DNA from: Flavobacterium sharifuzzamanii
GTDB lineage: Bacteria > Bacteroidota > Bacteroidia > Flavobacteriales > Flavobacteriaceae
Length of the DNA stretch: 64,000 bases
Direction of reading: 5' to 3'
Assembly (NCBI RefSeq): GCF_003254585.1
Contig: NZ_QJGZ01000042.1
Span: 607,004 to 671,003, forward strand
How positions within the stretch are numbered: the stretch's first letter is position 1; each line of letters opens with the position of its first letter. The notes under the pieces were generated by a model, which saw nothing but the letters and a program-made list of their open reading frames with translations, searched no databases and had not been told where the DNA came from. A program made the translations under genes and the position numbers. Below, piece by piece: positions 60,611 to 64,000 of the stretch.

Positions 60611-60766
60611 AACGAAAACGTTTTATTAAAATTAGCTCGATTTAGTCTTTTTTTCTTTTTGAAGAATAAATTTTGCTTCAAAACAGAATATTTTTCTGTA
60701 AAAGTAAAAAATAAAATAATATTTTCTTATTTATTAAGCATTAAACCATAATTTATTCTCTATCTG

Positions 60767-60774
60767 TAGATTTG
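60767..60774 (+). promoter_or_regulatory. Candidate -7 element of ald
   Basis: TAGATTTG fits TAnnTTTG exactly and lies 38 bases before the ald ATG. A TTG at the -33 position is not clear. Confidence 0.4.
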
Positions 60775-60811
60775 TAAAACAAATTCAATAAAAACAAAAA
60801 AATATAACAAA

Positions 60812-61930
60812 ATGATAATAGGTGTTCCTAAAGAAATAAAAAATAACGAGAACAGAGTTGCTTTAACTCCTGCAGGTGTTTCAGAAATGAAAAAACACGG
60901 ACATACAGTATATGTTCAATCTACTGCTGGTTTAGGAAGTGGTTTTGCTGATGCAGAATATGCTGAAGCTGGTGCGATTGTTTTACCAACTATTGAAGAA
61001 GTTTATGCTATTGCAGAAATGATCATCAAAGTAAAAGAGCCAATTGCTTCTGAATATCCATTGATCAAAAAAGATCAATTATTATTCACATATTTCCACT
61101 TTGCTTCTTCAGAAGAACTAACGCATGCAATGTTAGAAAAAGGAGCTGTTTGTTTAGCTTACGAAACTGTAGAAAAAACAGACAGAAGTTTGCCATTATT
61201 GGTTCCAATGTCTGAAGTTGCAGGTCGTATGGCAATTCAACAAGGAGCAAAATACCTTGAAAAACCATTAAAAGGAAGAGGAATTCTTTTAGGAGGTGTT
61301 CCAGGTGTACCACCAGCAAAAGTATTAGTTTTAGGTGGTGGAATCGTAGGAACTCAAGCTGCTAAAATGGCTGCTGGTTTAGGTGCTCAAGTTACTATTA
61401 TGGACTTAAGCTTACCACGTTTACGTCAATTGGATGATATCATGCCAGCAAACGTAAACACAGAAATGTCTAACCACTACAATATCACAAGAGCAATTAA
61501 AGATGCTGACCTAATTGTTGGTGCAGTTTTAATTCCAGGAGCAAAAGCACCTCACTTGATTACTCGTGACATGCTTAAATTAATGCGTCCAGGAACTGTT
61601 GTTGTTGACGTAGCTGTTGACCAAGGAGGATGTATCGAAACTTGTACACCAACAACTCACGAAAATCCAACTTTCATTATTGACGATATCGTTCACTACT
61701 GTGTAGCTAATATGCCAGGAGCTGTACCTTACACTTCTACTTTAGCTTTAACAAACGCAACTTTACCATATGCTGTACAATTAGCAAACAAAGGATGGGA
61801 AAAAGCTTGTGCAGAAAATGAAGAATTGAAAAAAGGATTGAATGTAGCTAATGGAAAAATCCTTTACAAAGGAGTTGCAGAAGCTTGGAATCTTCCTTTT
61901 AATGAAGAAATAGTATTAGCAAACGCATAG
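60812..61930 (+). CDS. ald: Alanine dehydrogenase
   Basis: Ald converts L-alanine and NAD+ to pyruvate, ammonia and NADH. The 372-residue enzyme starts IIGVPKEIKNNENRVALTPAGVSEMKKHGH, with the substrate-binding Arg15 and Lys75 region. It has the NAD site VLVLGGGIVGTQAAKMAAGLGAQVTIMD and the late HYCVANMPGAVPYTST, a strong Ald signature. Its regulator, the Lrp-like gene, is divergent. A double hairpin follows. Confidence 0.95.
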   Translation: MIIGVPKEIKNNENRVALTPAGVSEMKKHGHTVYVQSTAGLGSGFADAEYAEAGAIVLPTIEEVYAIAEMIIKVKEPIASEYPLIKKDQLLFTYFHFASSEELTHAMLEKGAVCLAYETVEKTDRSLPLLVPMSEVAGRMAIQQGAKYLEKPLKGRGILLGGVPGVPPAKVLVLGGGIVGTQAAKMAAGLGAQVTIMDLSLPRLRQLDDIMPANVNTEMSNHYNITRAIKDADLIVGAVLIPGAKAPHLITRDMLKLMRPGTVVVDVAVDQGGCIETCTPTTHENPTFIIDDIVHYCVANMPGAVPYTSTLALTNATLPYAVQLANKGWEKACAENEELKKGLNVANGKILYKGVAEAWNLPFNEEIVLANA

Positions 61931-61972
61931 TGCTAATACTTATATAAGTGCTTACTAAATCACTATTACAAG

Positions 61973-62003
61973 AAGGCTTTTCTTAATTGAAAAACCTTTT
62001 TTT
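61973..62003 (+). terminator. Terminator of ald
   Basis: AAGGCTTTTC (61973-61982) pairs with GAAAAACCTT (61989-61998) with one mismatch, followed by T. Confidence 0.6.
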
Positions 62004-62013
62004 ATGCCATAAA

Positions 62014-62040
62014 AAAAACCTGTCACGAAGACAGGTTTTT
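62014..62040 (-). terminator. Terminator of the PafA-like phosphatase gene
   Basis: AAAAACCTGTC (62014-62024) pairs exactly with GACAGGTTTTT (62030-62040). It lies 16 bases after the phosphatase stop on the minus strand and has A/T tracts on both sides, so it may work in both directions. Confidence 0.85.
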
Positions 62041-62056
62041 CTAAATACAATATTTT

Positions 62057-63676
62057 TTACTTTTTATTATCAAGAACTTCAGTCATAACTTTTGCTTCGG
62101 TTCCATTTGGAAAAGTAACTTTAATTTTCTGAGCTATTGTTGGAGCAATCTCTGTAATTGCTTTTTTATCATAAGACTCTCCTTTTTTGATATGCCAGCC
62201 ATAGAAAATAGCTGGAACATGTGTATCGTAACTATAAATTGTACCATGTGATGTTCCTGTTGGTGTATATTCAATCATTCCAGGTTTATCTACAATAACT
62301 AAATCACCATTCTGAGTAACATCATAGCCTTTTGCTACAAAATTAAGAGCGTAATCATTTCCAGCATTAGCTAAAATTTCTTCTTCAGTATAAACTTTTT
62401 TAACTTGCGGCTGAGTAATTAAGAACTTCTTAAAAGCATCTTTAACTTTATCAAGATCTAATTTTTTATCCTTAATAGTTTGCTTATTGAAGAACACATT
62501 AAAGTTTGAATAATTTTGAACTAAATCTACACCAAAAGTCTTAGTCGAAAAATCCTGTAAACTTTTCTTAACGTCTTTAGAAGGGTAATTATCTACATTA
62601 TATTTACGATCTTTTAAATAAATAACATTTTCTGCACCAGCATGGTCAGCTGTTAAGAAAAGCAAATAATTTCCTTTACCAACCGTTTTATCAAGATATG
62701 CTAAAAAATCAGCAATGGTTTGATCCAATCTCAAGTAAGTATCTTGAAGCTCCATAGATCTTGGCCCCAATAAATGACCTACGTAGTCTGTAGAAGAAAA
62801 ACTAACCGTTAAGAAATCAGTAATATTATCTTTACCCAATTCTTCTTTCTCAATAGCTCTTTTTGCAAATTCAGCTAAAAGATCATTTCCAAAAGGCGTA
62901 GCTCTAATAACACCAGCGTCATTTTTCTCATACATTGATTTTAAATCGTATGGGAAAACTGGTGCAGCACTTCCATATAATTTCCCTTCGTATGGATTGT
63001 TATCTGGAAGACTCTCATTGTAAACCGAAGCAGGTTTATACAAGTCCCAACCTTTATTAATGTATTTTAAGTAGTTTTTTTCGTTATTGAATTCAGTAAC
63101 CCACTCTGGCAATTTTTCACCGTAAAAAGTACTAGAAATAAAAGAACCTGTTTTACTATACCAAAATGCCCAATTTGCGAAATGTCCAGCTGGCAATATA
63201 GCACCTCGATCTTTTAAACTCAAACCAATAACTTTTCCCGTAAAATTAGTAGCCATTCTAACTTCGTCAGTAATTGTTGTACTTTGAAGGTTTTTAGGCG
63301 ACATAGCACCTTCTTCTGCTGTGCCGTCACCTACAGTTTTAACGCTAGCATCATCAGTACAATACGTTTCTTTACCAAGCGTTCTGCTAAACCATTCGTT
63401 ACCTACAATTCCGTGAGTAGCTGGAGTTGTACCTGTGTAGATTGAAGCATGCCCAGGAGCAGTATAAGTTGGCATATAATTGTAATGCATATTCTGGAAA
63501 GTAAATCCATCATTCATTAGTCTTTTAAAGCCATTTGGAGAAAAATCATCCGAAAAACGATATAAATATTCCATTTTCATTTGATCGACAACTATACCCA
63601 CGACTAACTTTGGACGTTGTTGCGCACTTAGACTTGTTACAACAAGAAGTGCTAACAATAAAATATTTTTCTTCAT
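62057..63676 (-). CDS. PafA-like exported alkaline phosphatase
   Basis: The ATG at 63676 gives 539 residues and a normal signal peptide (KKNILLLALLVVTSLSAQ); a start 24 bases earlier would add a short basic head. The start of the mature part, RPKLVVGIVVDQMKMEYLYRF, and PTYTAPGHASIYTGTTPATHGIVGNEW match PafA of Chryseobacterium, with the Thr of TAPGH as nucleophile. The later LFLTADHAGAENV and GTSHGTIYSYDTHVPAIFYG supply metal ligands. It probably releases phosphate in the periplasm or outside. It could instead be another member of the same superfamily. Confidence 0.88.
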   Translation of the reverse strand: MKKNILLLALLVVTSLSAQQRPKLVVGIVVDQMKMEYLYRFSDDFSPNGFKRLMNDGFTFQNMHYNYMPTYTAPGHASIYTGTTPATHGIVGNEWFSRTLGKETYCTDDASVKTVGDGTAEEGAMSPKNLQSTTITDEVRMATNFTGKVIGLSLKDRGAILPAGHFANWAFWYSKTGSFISSTFYGEKLPEWVTEFNNEKNYLKYINKGWDLYKPASVYNESLPDNNPYEGKLYGSAAPVFPYDLKSMYEKNDAGVIRATPFGNDLLAEFAKRAIEKEELGKDNITDFLTVSFSSTDYVGHLLGPRSMELQDTYLRLDQTIADFLAYLDKTVGKGNYLLFLTADHAGAENVIYLKDRKYNVDNYPSKDVKKSLQDFSTKTFGVDLVQNYSNFNVFFNKQTIKDKKLDLDKVKDAFKKFLITQPQVKKVYTEEEILANAGNDYALNFVAKGYDVTQNGDLVIVDKPGMIEYTPTGTSHGTIYSYDTHVPAIFYGWHIKKGESYDKKAITEIAPTIAQKIKVTFPNGTEAKVMTEVLDNKK

Positions 63677-63938
63677 ATTTAAAAAGTAATTTAAACACAA
63701 AAATACTCATTCAAATCCAAAAAGTCTAAAGTATCAATATCTAACCGCAGACAATTGACTATAATTTAACACTTATTGCCTCAAGCTTTCAAATATTTAT
63801 AGAGTTTTCTTTTTTGTTTCATTGTCCACTGCTTTCTTGCAGTAGAAAAATGAAGTTTTGAACGTCCCACAAGTAGATCCTGCCCCTCTTTCTGAAGCTA
63901 TATTTGGACTCAGCATTCAAAATTCTACAAAACAAAAA

Positions 63939-63966
63939 AATCCCCATCAGATTAATGATGAGGATT
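63939..63966 (-). terminator. Terminator of the rRNA operon
   Basis: AATCC-CATCA (63939-63949) pairs with TGATG-GGATT (63956-63966) with one A/C mismatch. On the minus strand it follows the 5S end and runs into a T tract. Confidence 0.75.
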
Positions 63967-63977
63967 CTAAAAAGAAA

Positions 63978-64000
63978 GGCGACGACATACTCTCCCACAA
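63978..64000 (-). rRNA. 5S ribosomal RNA, 3' end only
   Basis: On the minus strand the last 23 bases read TTGTGGGAGAGTATG then TCGTCGCC, the known 3' end of flavobacterial 5S rRNA (helix I strand). The rest of the rRNA operon lies beyond the right edge. The terminator at 63939 supports the end. The gap 63677-63938 before it shows no other feature. Confidence 0.85.

Noticed and set aside
1..64000. Prophage or genomic island
   Set aside because: No integrase, capsid, portal or transposase gene is seen; gene order and base use are those of core flavobacterial DNA.

Overview
The window looks like chromosomal DNA of a Flavobacterium-like member of the Bacteroidota. Reasons: it is strongly AT-rich. 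Several starts lie behind the -7 element TAnnTTTG typical of this phylum, and Shine-Dalgarno sequences are weak or absent. The protein set is also typical: long-form GAPDH, PafA-like phosphatase, LytTR two-component system, CarboxypepD_reg/TonB-plug proteins, natAB-type ABC pair and a DnaJ with a reduced zinc finger. Most of the window is core genome. No prophage, insertion sequence, CRISPR array or other clear island is visible.

Layout. 1-2010: end of a Crp/Fnr regulator, a DoxX-like protein, and an Rrf2 regulator with an NAD(P)-binding reductase, both preceded by the same dyad site. 2253-7230: MeaB chaperone, an LTA-synthase-like sulfatase-fold enzyme and a MATE pump. 7420-11223: two outer-membrane barrel proteins and a LytTR two-component system whose two genes are split by a tandem repeat. 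11506-17135: PPK2, lipid- or surface-type exported proteins and a prolyl oligopeptidase. 17290-21037: ECF sigma factor, a membrane anti-sigma-like protein with a TonB-plug-like tail, and a VWA protein with CarboxypepD_reg and plug-like parts. 21091-29349: scramblase-like protein, SDR, MtaB, HAD, GNAT, DUF2007, a one-domain DEAD-like protein and an NtrC-like regulator without HTH. 29545-35854: natAB-type ABC exporter, grpE-dnaJ, tRNA-Trp and hisS. 36094-43920: MacB-like permease, prmC, ribD, YigZ, thioesterase and dnaA. 43929-49186: LMW phosphatase, an RsmI-like methylase, aminotransferase, dienoyl-CoA-reductase-like SDR, udk and a FtsB/DivIC-like protein. 49201-53266: methylmalonyl-CoA mutase mutA-mutB with a toxin-antitoxin pair between the subunits. 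53305-63676: lytic-transglycosylase-like protein, mltG, dapF, Deg-type protease, GAPDH, Lrp-ald pair and a PafA-like phosphatase. The right edge enters the 3' end of a 5S rRNA on the minus strand, so an rRNA operon follows.

Genes that work together: MeaB (left) with MutA/MutB (right) form the methylmalonyl-CoA mutase system. GrpE and DnaJ are DnaK co-chaperones. The sigma/anti-sigma/VWA trio looks like one envelope-signalling operon. MltG, DapF, FtsB/DivIC-like and the transglycosylase-like protein belong to cell-wall growth and division.

The most striking non-coding feature is a set of recurring intergenic inverted repeats, at least seven sequence families. Some reach into gene ends (meaB tail, YigZ region) or sit inside operons (grpE-dnaJ, ABC pair). 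Best leads for follow-up: the sigma/anti-sigma/plug/VWA module, the toxin-antitoxin pair inside mutA-mutB, and the duplicated dyad before rrf2 and its neighbour.
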